This document shows positions 25,702 to 34,939 of a DNA stretch of 64,000 nt, piece after piece. The notes under the pieces are model-generated. The model searched no databases. It was not told the DNA's origin and saw only the letters and a list, made by a program, of their open reading frames with translations. Made by a program: the position numbers and the translations under genes. Within the stretch, counting starts at the first letter, position 1, and the number at the start of each line of letters is the position of its first letter. The DNA is from Bradyrhizobium sp. CCGUVB1N3 (GTDB lineage Bacteria > Pseudomonadota > Alphaproteobacteria > Rhizobiales > Xanthobacteraceae), in the NCBI RefSeq assembly GCF_024199925.1, contig NZ_JANADR010000001.1, positions 8,249,501 through 8,313,500 of the forward strand, given 5' to 3'.

Positions 25702-26459
25702 TCAATTCTTCAGACGATAGCCGGTGCGGAAGATCCAGCCGATCATGACAAGGCAGATCACCAGGAAGGCCGCGGTCATGCCGATGCTCAAGGCGACGCT
25801 GACATCGGCGATCTCGTAAAAACTCCAGCGGAAGCCGGAGATCAGATAGACCACGGGATTGAGCAGCGCGACCGTGCGCCAGCCCGACGGCAGCATGTTG
25901 ACGGAATAGAAGCTGCCGCCGAGGAAGGTGAGTGGCGTCACCACCAGCATCGGAATCATCTGCAGCTTCTCGAAGCCGTCGGCCCAGATGCCGATGATGA
26001 AGCCGAACAGGCTGAAGGTCACCGCGGTCAGCACCAGGAAGGTCAGCATCCAGATCGGATGGTGGATATGCAGCGGAACGAAAAGCCCGGCGGTGGCGAG
26101 AATGATCAGGCCCAGAATGATCGACTTGGTCGCGGCCGCCCCGACATAGCCGAGCACGATTTCGAAATAGGAAATCGGCGCGGAAAGGATTTCGTAGATC
26201 GTGCCGACGAATTTCGGGAAGTAGATGCCGAAGGAGGCGTTGGCGATGCTCTGGGTCAAGACCGACAGCATCACGAGGCCCGGTACGATGAAGGTGCCGT
26301 AGCTCACGCCCTCGACATGGTCGATGCGCGATCCGATCGCGGCGCCGAACACCACGAAATACAGCGAGGTCGAGACCACCGGCGAGACGATGCTCTGCAG
26401 CAGCGTGCGCCAGGTGCGCGCCATTTCGAACAGGTAGATGGCGCGAACGGCGTGCAAAT

Positions 26460-26463
<4 letters not shown>
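25702..26463 (-). CDS. ABC-2 type permease (YadH-like)
   Basis: Membrane partner of the ATPase encoded upstream. 253 residues from ATG 26463 with six hydrophobic segments. It resembles E. coli Yad[55 protein letters not shown] and a [13 protein letters not shown] loop. The start overlaps the ATPase stop by 4 bases (ATGA), so both are made together. NodJ and DrrB are distant relatives; no nod genes are present, so Nod-factor export is not suggested. Confidence 0.92.
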
Positions 26464-27383
<920 letters not shown>

Positions 27384-27415
27384 GATGGCCGGAGGGCTGG
27401 GGAGGGGAGGCTGGA

Positions 27416-27437
27416 ACCCGCCCCCTGGAGGGCGGGT
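27416..27437. other. Hairpin in the leader between divergent genes
   Basis: ACCCGCCC-cctgga-GGGCGGGT, 33 bases upstream of the YadG-like start in a 277-base divergent gap that otherwise shows no gene. It could be a leader structure or part of a worn repeat. Confidence 0.4.
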
Positions 27438-27660
27438 CAGCGGAGCCCTGAAATAGGAACGCCCTTGCCCGGTCGCAATTCCCTGGAGAAAAATGGCCTC
27501 AAAACCGACCGATCGGTGGCAGGTTGCGGGCAACTGTTGCGCAACAGTCACGGGCAGCGGCTAAGATTGTCGGTCACGAGGCTCTTTGTTGCGTCTGCGA
27601 GCAGGCCGTGGCTACGATTCCGTCCAATTGCGAAGCATATTGTCCCCAGGGAAGCGATCG

Positions 27661-28380
27661 ATGAGACCGAACGGCCGTTACGCAGCCGGCGCCAGCCAGT
27701 TGTCCACCATCCGCGTGTGGGCGACGTGCCTGCTCCTGCTGTCAGCTGTTGCCATGAGCCCGACGAGCGCCAAGGCGGCGCCGAGCCAGGCTGCTGCGAC
27801 CACGCATGTCTATCTGCTGCGCGGCGTGCTCAACATCTTTTCGCTCGGGCTCGACACCATCGGCTCGCGGCTCGAGGCGCAGGGCATCCCGGTGACGGTT
27901 GCGAACTTCGTCTCCTGGTCCTCGCTCGCGGATGAGGCGGCCGCCGCCTACAAGGCCGGCCGGATTAAGACCATCGTTCTGGTCGGGCATTCCTCGGGTG
28001 CGACCGCGCTGCCGGATATGATCGCCAAGCTCAATCACCTCGGCGTGCCCGTGAAGCTCGCGATCGGGCTCGACTCGGTGTTCAAGACGAAACTCTCGAC
28101 CGGCGCCGAGCGCTACATCAACCTCTATATCGGCGACGGTCCCGGCGAGCCGGTGCGGGCCGCAGACGGCTTTCGTGGCAAGCTCGACAACGTTGACGTC
28201 CGCGGCTCCGGCGCTGGCCACATCACGATCGACAAGAACGAGTTGATCCAGCGCCGCGTGATCGCAGAGATCGATGCCGTGGTGATGCGCTCGCGCGCGC
28301 CCGCGGCCCCGACGGCGCAGCCGGGTGCGGCGAAGCCGGCCGCCCGTTCGGCCGCGGCCACGGCGCCCGCGCGGAACTAG
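27661..28380 (+). CDS. Secreted alpha/beta-hydrolase-like protein (paralogue of 30333-31286)
   Basis: 239 residues from ATG 27661. A signal peptide near residues 15-39 (VWATCLLLLSAVAMSPTSAKA) precedes a compact lipase-like domain: VYLLRGVLNIFSLGLDTIGSRL, then VLVGHSSGATALPDM with nucleophile-elbow Ser111, and DSVF as a possible acid position. A late His (GAGHITID) could complete the triad. The Ala/Pro-rich end is low complexity. It shares its opening block and layout with the protein at 30333-31286. Function unknown; lipase or esterase acting in the periplasm is a reasonable guess. Confidence 0.78.
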   Translation: MRPNGRYAAGASQLSTIRVWATCLLLLSAVAMSPTSAKAAPSQAAATTHVYLLRGVLNIFSLGLDTIGSRLEAQGIPVTVANFVSWSSLADEAAAAYKAGRIKTIVLVGHSSGATALPDMIAKLNHLGVPVKLAIGLDSVFKTKLSTGAERYINLYIGDGPGEPVRAADGFRGKLDNVDVRGSGAGHITIDKNELIQRRVIAEIDAVVMRSRAPAAPTAQPGAAKPAARSAAATAPARN

Positions 28381-28418
28381 TCGCGCGCCCGCCGCGCGTC
28401 GTCTTGATGTCCTCGGCG

Positions 28419-29546
28419 CTAACCGAGGATCTCGGTGATCAGCGACGCCGCCTTGATCCCGGTCCCCGTGATGACGACGACGGTGCGCTCGTTCGGGCGA
28501 ATGGCGCCGCGCCGGGTAAGCTCGTCGAGCGCAGCGGCGGCGCTTGCCGATGTCGGCTCGGGAAACAGGCCCGTGATCGCGAGCTTCTTCAGCCCCGCGA
28601 CGATGCCCTCTTCGGGGATGGCCACCGTGCCGCCGCCCGTTTCCTTCAGCGCCGCCACCATCTGACGCAGGCGCAGCGGGCTCTTGATCGCGGTGCCCTC
28701 GGCGATGGTCTTGCGGACCTCGCGCGCGACCGGCGTATCGACGCCCGCCGTGAAGCTCGCGTCGAGTGGCGAGCAGTTCAGCGGCTGCGTCGCGAACAGC
28801 TTTGGCATCCGCGCGATCTGCCCCGCCGCGAGCAGCTCCCTGAAGCCGAGATAGCAGCCGAGCAGGCTGCTGCCCGCACCGACGGGAACGACGACGTTGT
28901 CGGGGGCCGCATAGCCGAAATCCTCCCACATCTCGTAGGCGAGGGATTTCGTGCCTTCGAGGAAGAAGGGCTGCCAGTTGTGGCTCGAATAGAAGATGCT
29001 GCCGGACTGCCGGATCGCTTCCGCCTCCGACTCCTCGCGCGGCCCTTCCACCAGCTGGATGTCCGCTCCGTAAGCGCGCACCTGCGCGATCTTCATCGGA
29101 GAGGTCGAGGCGGGCGCCAGGATCTTGATCTTCATTCCGCCGGCCGCGCCATAGGCGGCGACCGATGCGCCGCCATTGCCTGAGCTGTCCTCGAGCACTG
29201 CGTTGATGCCGAGCTGGCGGATGAAAGACAGCATCACCGTGGTGCCGCGATCCTTGAAGCTGGCGGTCGGATTGAACCATTCGAGCTTGAAGTAGGGTCT
29301 CAACTCGCCCCACTCCTTCTGGACGAGGGGCGTGCAGCCTTCGCCCATGGAGATCGGGTTCGCGATATCGACCGGCAGCGCCGCGCGATAGCGCCACAGC
29401 GAGCGCACGCTGCGATCGACCTCGTCGCGCGAGATGCCGCGCAGCGGCGTCACCATCAGCGGCTTGCGGTCGTCGGAGCACCAGCGCGGCTGATCCAGCG
29501 GATAGAGCGTGCCGCTGAGCGGTTCGATGTAGGATGGCGTTGTCAT
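28419..29546 (-). CDS. Threonine synthase-like PLP enzyme
   Basis: PLP fold-type II enzyme of 375 residues, in the size class of the short threonine synthases that convert O-phosphohomoserine to threonine. The PLP lysine is Lys98 in FNPTASFKDRGT; the phosphate-binding Gly-rich loop is SSGNGGASVAAYG, and GAGSSLLG and VVITGTGIKA follow as in the family. An N-terminal CxxD-type stretch (RWCSDDR) is present. Without other threonine genes near, a paralogous role on a related beta-substituted amino acid cannot be excluded. Confidence 0.88.
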   Translation of the reverse strand: MTTPSYIEPLSGTLYPLDQPRWCSDDRKPLMVTPLRGISRDEVDRSVRSLWRYRAALPVDIANPISMGEGCTPLVQKEWGELRPYFKLEWFNPTASFKDRGTTVMLSFIRQLGINAVLEDSSGNGGASVAAYGAAGGMKIKILAPASTSPMKIAQVRAYGADIQLVEGPREESEAEAIRQSGSIFYSSHNWQPFFLEGTKSLAYEMWEDFGYAAPDNVVVPVGAGSSLLGCYLGFRELLAAGQIARMPKLFATQPLNCSPLDASFTAGVDTPVAREVRKTIAEGTAIKSPLRLRQMVAALKETGGGTVAIPEEGIVAGLKKLAITGLFPEPTSASAAAALDELTRRGAIRPNERTVVVITGTGIKAASLITEILG

Positions 29547-29722
29547 GGGGCGATCTCGAATATGAGCATCAGGGCCGATCGCGCCGCCAGATCATCAGGC
29601 GAGAGGGAGTGAGCGGCCCGATTGAACGATTCTAAGTGCCGAAACGGAATATCGATGTCAATTCCGGCGTTCCCGAGTTCGCGGGAAGCTGTGACTGAAC
29701 GCATTCGGAAAGCGAGGCTCAC

Positions 29723-30198
29723 ATGATCCGGAGATCGGTTGCCGCAGCCGTGCTTATGGCTGCGTTGCTCGGTCCGTCGCTCGGCGTTGCCGGCGTCAAG
29801 GTCCGCTTCATCAATCCCGAGCGGTACTCCGACGCGGATGCTTACGGTGGTGGATCGGAGGCCACGCTGGCCGAGTTTCGCGCCTATCTCGAAACCCTGG
29901 GCAGGCGGCTCCTGCGCCGGGGCAGAATCTCGGCATCGATGTTCTGGATATCGATCTCGCCGGCCAGGACGAGCCGCGGGGGCGTGGCACGGAGGTGAGG
30001 GTAATGCGCGACGTCACGCCGCCGCGTATCAGGCTGCGCTACACGCTGAGCGGCGGAGGCAGGCGCGCGACGAGCGGCGAGGACGATCTGAGCGACATGA
30101 ACTATCTGATGAACCCCTCCGGCCGCCTGGGTGGCCGCTACGGCTACGAGAAGGCGCTTCTGGATGACTGGTTCAGGCGCGTCGCCGGTTCGCGATAA
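29723..30198 (+). pseudogene. DUF3016-type secreted protein, broken by a 1-base deletion
   Basis: The first frame (29723 onward) gives signal peptide MIRRSVAAAVLMAALLGPSLGVAG, then VKVRFINPERYSDAD and LAEFRAYLETLGRRLL, and runs into unrelated sequence ending at a premature stop at 29998. The homologous continuation (GQNLGIDVLDIDLAGQDEP, then EVRVMRDVTPPRIRLRYTL, DMNYLMNPSGR, YEKALLDDWF, stop 30198) is in another frame. Adding one C near 29911-29920 (CTGCGCCG to CTGCCGCCG) would join them through LLPPGQN. DUF3016 proteins are periplasmic and of unknown role. Mutation or sequencing error. Confidence 0.78.
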
Positions 30199-30332
30199 GT
30201 GAGCGACAGGCGGGCGCATTGGCGTTGGCGTGCAATTGGGCGGGCTTTGCGCCCCAAATTCTGCCAAATCGGTGGTCAGTAAGGCCGGAATAGGGAAGGC
30301 GCCCGCCTTCCCGCCGTGGGGTTGCAGGACGA

Positions 30333-31286
30333 ATGGTTGTTTTGAGGCGAACGGTCCTGCTGGCGGTCGGCGTGCTGCTCGCCGTCTCGACGGCCGTAGC
30401 GGCCGCTTCGCCGGCAAAGCCCAAGAAGGCGACTGCGATCGTGGCACTGCCGTCACTGCCGCAACCGGCCCCGCTGCCCGCTGAGGCCGAACCTGGGCCG
30501 TCCCCGCGCGTCTATCTCTTCCGCGGCGCGCTCGGGCCGATCTTCTCGACCGGCATGGACCGCCTCGCGGAACGGTTGACGGAAGCCGGCTTCAAGGCCG
30601 ACGTCTACGAATTCACGATCTGCCGGCTGATCGCCCAGCGTGCGATTTCCACCTACCGCGAACAGCCTGCCCCGGTCGTTCTGATCGGGCATTCCATGGG
30701 CGGGCTGTGCTCGATCATCTTCGCCGAGATGTTTGCCGAGGAGAAGATCCCGGTCAGCCTCGTGATCACCATCGATCCCGCGCATGCGACCGGAAATGTG
30801 CCGCTCAATGTCGAGCGCTTCATCAACATCTATCTGTCCGACAGCGTGCTCGGCGGCGGCGACGTGGTCGCGGAGCCCGGCTATCGCGGCCATTATGCGA
30901 GCTTCGACCTGAAGCAGAACAAGCGCGTCACGCACATCAACATCGAGAAGTCCGAAGACATCCACCGCCAGATCGTCGACATGGTCGGGCAATTGCCGCG
31001 CGTGCCGGCACAGGCGCAGGGCGAGCCGGTGCCGCTGCGCTATCTCGTTCCCGGCGATACGCTGGTGGAATTGTGGGACTCGGGCGTGAAGCTGCCGATG
31101 CGCGCCGGCGATACGCTCGAGCGGATCGCCGCGCAGTATCACGTGCCGGTCTGGTCGCTGGCGCAGGCCAATGGTTTGTCTGAAAGCGCGCCGCTCACCG
31201 CCGCTCAGGACGTCATCATCCCGCGCCATCTGCTGCCGGCCGTGCCGGCGCAGGCCGCCGCCGCCCCGTCCAAGTCAGTGCGCTGA
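30333..31286 (+). CDS. Secreted alpha/beta-hydrolase-like protein with C-terminal LysM
   Basis: 317 residues. Signal peptide MVVLRRTVLLAVGVLLAVSTAVAAA, a Pro/Ala linker, then a lipase-like domain (VYLFRGALGPIFSTGMDRLAERL; VVLIGHSMGGLCS with Ser121; ITIDPAH) and a C-terminal LysM module about 250-300 (MRAGDTLERIAAQYHVPVWSL...NGL). LysM binds peptidoglycan or related glycans, so the enzyme is probably held in the wall. It is a paralogue of 27661-28380, which lacks LysM. The last four codons and stop are tandemly repeated after the gene. Substrate unknown. Confidence 0.8.
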   Translation: MVVLRRTVLLAVGVLLAVSTAVAAASPAKPKKATAIVALPSLPQPAPLPAEAEPGPSPRVYLFRGALGPIFSTGMDRLAERLTEAGFKADVYEFTICRLIAQRAISTYREQPAPVVLIGHSMGGLCSIIFAEMFAEEKIPVSLVITIDPAHATGNVPLNVERFINIYLSDSVLGGGDVVAEPGYRGHYASFDLKQNKRVTHINIEKSEDIHRQIVDMVGQLPRVPAQAQGEPVPLRYLVPGDTLVELWDSGVKLPMRAGDTLERIAAQYHVPVWSLAQANGLSESAPLTAAQDVIIPRHLLPAVPAQAAAAPSKSVR

Positions 31287-31316
31287 AAGTCAGTACGCTG
31301 AAAGCCGGTACGCTGA
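31272..31316 (+). repeat. Three 15-base tandem repeats spanning a stop codon
   Basis: AAGTCAGTGCGCTGA, AAGTCAGTACGCTGA and AAGCCGGTACGCTGA stand head to tail. Each unit is five codons (Lys-Ser/Pro-Val-Arg-stop), so the stop codon of the LysM hydrolase is present three times in frame. Confidence 0.9.
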
Positions 31317-31339
31317 TCCTCGCCGGCGGTGCGTAGATG

Positions 31340-31966
31340 TCACCGCGGCGACAGGAACGGAATGATCATCGGGACGCGGCGGCAATAGGCGCCGTAGGCG
31401 TCTTCGCCGAGCTCCTTCGACAGGAAGACTTCTTCCATCCGGCCCTTCTGCCACATGCCGAGCGAGATCAGGATGGCGCCGAGGATCGCCGTCACCGTGC
31501 CGACCGCGATGCCGGTCGCGAGCATGCCGGCGATCAGGCCGGTGTAGATCGGATGACGCACGATGCCGTACGGGCCGGTGTCGATGACGCGGTGGTCTTC
31601 CTTGTGGGTGATGGTGTTCGACCAGAACTTGCCGAGATGAAGACGTCCCCACCAGGTGAAGGAGATTCCGGCGAGCACGACCAGCGCTGCAATGTAGATG
31701 CCGACCTCGCCGAACACCCACAACGGTTTCTCGTTCAGCACTTCCGCGGTCCATGGCGTGAACAGGATGCCGCCGATCAGGATCGGCAGGCGATAGCGTT
31801 GCGAATCTAGCGTCATCACCTGCTTCTTGGTGCGGCCCTGCCAGAACGAGGCTCCCACCCAGCTCGCGAGCCAGGCGAGCCAGATCAGCGCCAGGAGTTT
31901 GGTCGGCCAGGTCGTGGTCCAGCCACCCCAGGCGAAGGAGAGAAGCTTGCTGAAATCAAAGGACAT
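31340..31966 (-). CDS. Isoprenylcysteine carboxyl methyltransferase-like membrane protein
   Basis: Integral membrane methyltransferase-family protein of 208 residues with four to five hydrophobic segments. The ICMT/PEMT-type C-terminal motif is clear: DTGPYGIVRHPIYTG followed by a Glu-rich RMEEVFLSKELGEDAYGAYCRRVP, which forms the SAM pocket. Bacterial members methylate lipids or thiols; true prenylcysteine substrates are unlikely here. Third gene of a minus-strand group with an SDR epimerase (30-base gap) and an Mpo1-like protein. Confidence 0.85.
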   Translation of the reverse strand: MSFDFSKLLSFAWGGWTTTWPTKLLALIWLAWLASWVGASFWQGRTKKQVMTLDSQRYRLPILIGGILFTPWTAEVLNEKPLWVFGEVGIYIAALVVLAGISFTWWGRLHLGKFWSNTITHKEDHRVIDTGPYGIVRHPIYTGLIAGMLATGIAVGTVTAILGAILISLGMWQKGRMEEVFLSKELGEDAYGAYCRRVPMIIPFLSPR

Positions 31967-31996
31967 GCGAAAAGGTTCTTGCTTTTGGGCTTGGGC

Positions 31997-33037
31997 TCAG
32001 CTCGCGCGCGAGCTGAGCGCGTGACGCTCGATGCCGGCCGGCGTTTGCAGGCCGTCGCGTGCGAGCAGATGGGTGATGGTTTCGCGCAGCACCGGCTCGA
32101 TCGGGCGCGGCGCATAGCCGAGTTCGGTGCGCGCCTTGTCGATCGAGAGGTCGCTGGCGGCAAGCGCAATGCGCACGCCCTCGCCCGTGCCGTTGGGCGG
32201 CCGGTGCGTGACGTGGTCGGAGATGTATTCGAGCATGATCGCCGAAAGCTCGGCGAGCCTGCCGGGCACCGCGATGGGGTACTGCTTGCGGCCGCTGATC
32301 ACCGACATCATGCGCAGGATCTGTCCGAGCCGGACGCAGTCGCCGCCGAGAATATAGCGCTGGCCGATGCGGCCGCGCTCCATCGCGAGCACGAGGCCCA
32401 CGGCGACGTCGCGCACATCGACCAGGTTGACGAGGAAGTCGATGTGCGGCTGCACCTTCTTTTGCAGGAAGTACCACAGCATCGCGGTGGGCGGCGTGAG
32501 ATTGTGATCGGCCGGCTCGACCGGCCCGATCGGCATGGTCGGCGTGCCGATGACGAGCGGGAAGCCCGCCGCCGCGGCCTTTGCCGCGCAATGTTCGGCA
32601 TGCGATTTCGACCGCGTATAGGCGCCCGGCATCGCGTCGGCCGGCTGCAGCGCCTCTTCGGCGGGAACGCCGTCCAGCTGCGAATAGGGGAACAGGATCG
32701 ATTCCGTCGAGCAGTGCAGGAAGCGCGACACGCCGCGCAGTTGCGCGGCCGTCAGCACGACCTCGGTGCCCCGGCAATTGACCTCGTGGAAATCCTGCTT
32801 GTTGGCGACCCACATGCCGGGCAGGCCGGCGAGGTGATAGACCTGATCGACGCCTGCGAGCGCGCGATCGACCGCGTCGCCGTCGAGCACCGAGCCCGCG
32901 ACGTAGTCGACGTCAGCGCACGGCGCGGCCGGCGGCCGCACATCGAGAACGCGCACCCGCTGCCCCCTGCCGCGGAGCACTTCTACGAGATGATGTCCGA
33001 TGAAGCCGCTGCCACCGGTAACCAGTACGAGAGCCAT
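31997..33037 (-). CDS. NAD-dependent epimerase/dehydratase (extended SDR)
   Basis: 346-residue Rossmann protein: NAD motif VLVTGGSGFIGHHLVEVL, Asp in VLDVRPP after strand 2 (NAD preference), LAGLPG in place of the usual NAG/AAG block, Ser of HCSTES and the catalytic pair in AYTRSKSHAEH. Overall similar to DFR/HpnA-type sugar or sterol-like epimerases. Its neighbours are membrane or lipid-linked proteins, which suggests a role in lipid or isoprenoid modification; this is inference. Confidence 0.85.
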   Translation of the reverse strand: MALVLVTGGSGFIGHHLVEVLRGRGQRVRVLDVRPPAAPCADVDYVAGSVLDGDAVDRALAGVDQVYHLAGLPGMWVANKQDFHEVNCRGTEVVLTAAQLRGVSRFLHCSTESILFPYSQLDGVPAEEALQPADAMPGAYTRSKSHAEHCAAKAAAAGFPLVIGTPTMPIGPVEPADHNLTPPTAMLWYFLQKKVQPHIDFLVNLVDVRDVAVGLVLAMERGRIGQRYILGGDCVRLGQILRMMSVISGRKQYPIAVPGRLAELSAIMLEYISDHVTHRPPNGTGEGVRIALAASDLSIDKARTELGYAPRPIEPVLRETITHLLARDGLQTPAGIERHALSSRAS

Positions 33038-33069
33038 GAAGAAAGTTGCTGCTGTTCCGCTCTGGAAGC

Positions 33070-33588
33070 TTATCGGGTTGAAAGGGAGTTGGTCGGAAGA
33101 GGCGCGAGAATCGCGGCAAGGTCACGACGGAAACCCAATGCAATGAATAATTTTGCCATTACAAACATCGGTCCAAGCAAAAGATGAGACGGAAAGGTGA
33201 ACAACGAGGCCTCGCGCCCCTCAAAAACCTTGTGGCCGATGGCCTGCGCGGCGAAGCCGAGAGCTACCAGCGTTGCGAAGATCGCCCACATCGTCACGGT
33301 GCTGACTTGTGCCGCAATGGTCGTCGCGATCGAGAACAGCACGATGGATACGGCCAGAATGCCGGTCCCGAGCGCCACGTCGAGCAGCAGCCAATAGATG
33401 AGGACCGGCAACGCCAGGATCAGCGCAAGGCTGAATTCGAATCCGAACAGCGGGACCGCCACTAGCGTCAGCGGCATCACCGCACCGGTGAATAGCAGGA
33501 GGATACCGATCACATGCATCGCCGTGTTCCGGGGATCGCGATGATACTCGACATAAACGGCAAGTTGGCGCTGAAAAAAGCCACCCAT
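33070..33588 (-). CDS. Mpo1/DUF962-like membrane protein
   Basis: 172 residues from ATG 33588. Matches the Mpo1-like family (yeast Mpo1 is an Fe(II) dioxygenase shortening 2-hydroxy fatty acids): YHRDPRNTAMHVIGILL holds the first conserved His pair and GHKVFEGREASLF the second, with four hydrophobic helices between and after. An upstream frame extension to 33705 has no homology. First gene of the three-gene minus-strand group, 32 bases before the SDR gene. Confidence 0.82.
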   Translation of the reverse strand: MGGFFQRQLAVYVEYHRDPRNTAMHVIGILLLFTGAVMPLTLVAVPLFGFEFSLALILALPVLIYWLLLDVALGTGILAVSIVLFSIATTIAAQVSTVTMWAIFATLVALGFAAQAIGHKVFEGREASLFTFPSHLLLGPMFVMAKLFIALGFRRDLAAILAPLPTNSLSTR

Positions 33589-33758
33589 CTTGGTCTCACT
33601 GAGGATGCAGGTCGGAGGAAGCGACAAGCCTATAGCATCTGCTTGTCCCCCGCACAAACCGGCGCATTTGTCGCGCAGTGCAGCCATTTGAGGCGGCCTG
33701 TGCACAAAAAAACAGTCAGGGGTTCAAGGGGTTCCGGACACGGCCCAGAAGCGATCGT

Positions 33759-34433
33759 TTAGCGTTTTTTGGCCGGCTTCTTGGCCGGTGCCGCAGGTTT
33801 GGGCGCCGCCGGCTGATCGGCCTGTTCCTCGGGCAGTTTCGCGAGCGTCAGGATCTGCATCTGCCCGTTTGCGGCCGAGGTCGGCCGCGCGCGGTCGAGG
33901 AATTGCTCCTCGCCAAGGCCGATCGACTGGATGCGCTTGGCGGAGATCTTGAACGTGTTGACAAGCACGTCGCGGATCGCATCCGCGCGGCGCTGGCTCA
34001 GGATCGCATTGGCTTCCCGCGTCTTCGAATTCGATTCGACATGGCCGACGATCAGGAAGGTGTAGGGCAGCAGTGAGGCGTGAACCAGTGCATCCGCGGT
34101 GCGGCCGACGGTCTGGTAGGACGAGGGCTGGATGATCGGCGTGTCGGCGTCGAACTGGATCTGAGTGGTAAAGGTCGGCAGGTTGGCCAGATCGGGCGCG
34201 ATCAGCGGCCGGTTCACTGGACCGGGATCGTTCTTGATCCTGGCCTTGGCGCGCTCCATCACCTGCTGCTTCAGCGCCGCGAGGTCGACATCGGGCGCTG
34301 ATTCGAAATGGTTGAGCTTGGCGACGACGTCGTCGCGGGTCGGCGGTGCCGTCTGCGCGCCCACGTGGCCTGCCGCGAGCATCAGGGCGAGCACGAGGCC
34401 GATCGATTGCAGGGTGAACCCGGCCGCGCGCAT
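33759..34433 (-). CDS. OmpA-family C-terminal domain protein
   Basis: 224 residues from ATG 34431-34433. Signal peptide MRAAGFTLQSIGLVLALMLAAGHVGA; central linker; OmpA/MotB-like peptidoglycan-binding domain about 110-200 (FLIVGHVESNSKTREANAILSQRRADAI, then GLGEEQFL). The canonical GHTD motif is changed to GHVES, so the diaminopimelate-contacting Asp is replaced. The end is a basic Ala/Pro/Lys-rich tail. Translationally coupled to the gene upstream (TGATG overlap). Function probably envelope anchoring. Confidence 0.85.
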   Translation of the reverse strand: MRAAGFTLQSIGLVLALMLAAGHVGAQTAPPTRDDVVAKLNHFESAPDVDLAALKQQVMERAKARIKNDPGPVNRPLIAPDLANLPTFTTQIQFDADTPIIQPSSYQTVGRTADALVHASLLPYTFLIVGHVESNSKTREANAILSQRRADAIRDVLVNTFKISAKRIQSIGLGEEQFLDRARPTSAANGQMQILTLAKLPEEQADQPAAPKPAAPAKKPAKKR

Positions 34434-34879
34434 CAGCGATACCCCGCGTCGTCCACCGCCTTGAGGCAGTTGTTGCTGATGCCCTTGGGCGTCGAGATCA
34501 GGCAGGGGATCGACTTGCTGGTCTCCTTGGTCGAGCCGCCGCAGACCTTGACGATCTCGCGCTGGCAGGCGTTCGCCACGGTCACGCGCGCGGCGACCCG
34601 CTTCTGGATCGCGTCGAAGGCCGCGAGGTAATCGGTCTGGCACTGCGGCGACAGCACGTCGCGGTTGCGCGACAAACATTCCTTCAGCCGCGTCGAATCC
34701 GGGTTCACGCCGCGGCAATTGGCCACGATCTCGGCGCCGCAGCTCTTGGCCAGCATGCCGATCGCATCGCCAAAGCTCATCGTCTCCGCCGCCGCCAGCG
34801 ACGGCATGCCAAATGCAAGTACGGCGAGTGTGATGAAGCCCCGGGCCATGGCCGCATCTGATACGGGGAAGTTCGCCAT
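34433..34879 (-). CDS. Secreted cysteine-rich-repeat protein
   Basis: Periplasmic protein of 148 residues (ATG 34879) or 138 (ATG 34849); the shorter form begins directly with a good signal peptide MARGFITLAVLAFGMPSLAAA. The mature part has regularly spaced cysteines (SCGAEIVANC, KECLSRN, PQCQTDY, ACQREIVKVC, PCL, NCLK), the pattern of the Cys-rich repeat family found in Golgi-apparatus protein 1 and many proteobacterial secreted proteins. Coupled to the OmpA-like gene, so both probably act in the envelope together. Confidence 0.75.
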   Translation of the reverse strand: MANFPVSDAAMARGFITLAVLAFGMPSLAAAETMSFGDAIGMLAKSCGAEIVANCRGVNPDSTRLKECLSRNRDVLSPQCQTDYLAAFDAIQKRVAARVTVANACQREIVKVCGGSTKETSKSIPCLISTPKGISNNCLKAVDDAGYR

Positions 34880-34906
34880 GGTCAAGGGGCGGGGAGCAAG
34901 GAAAGC

Positions 34907-34925
34907 CGGCGGCGTAACGCCGCCG
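34907..34925 (-). terminator. Terminator-like hairpin after the helicase gene
   Basis: CGGCGGCGT-a-ACGCCGCCG, 15 bases past the helicase stop on the minus strand, followed on that strand by GGCTTTCCTTG. The T-rich tail is weak. Confidence 0.5.
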
Positions 34926-34939
34926 CAACAGGGGCGGCC

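Noticed and set aside
27742..29481. 579-codon minus-strand frame crossing hydrolase and threonine synthase genes
   Set aside because: Runs through two well-supported genes in other frames and has no recognisable domain.
31272..31316. CRISPR array
   Set aside because: Three 15-base units with no spacers; a simple tandem repeat. No cas genes in the window.
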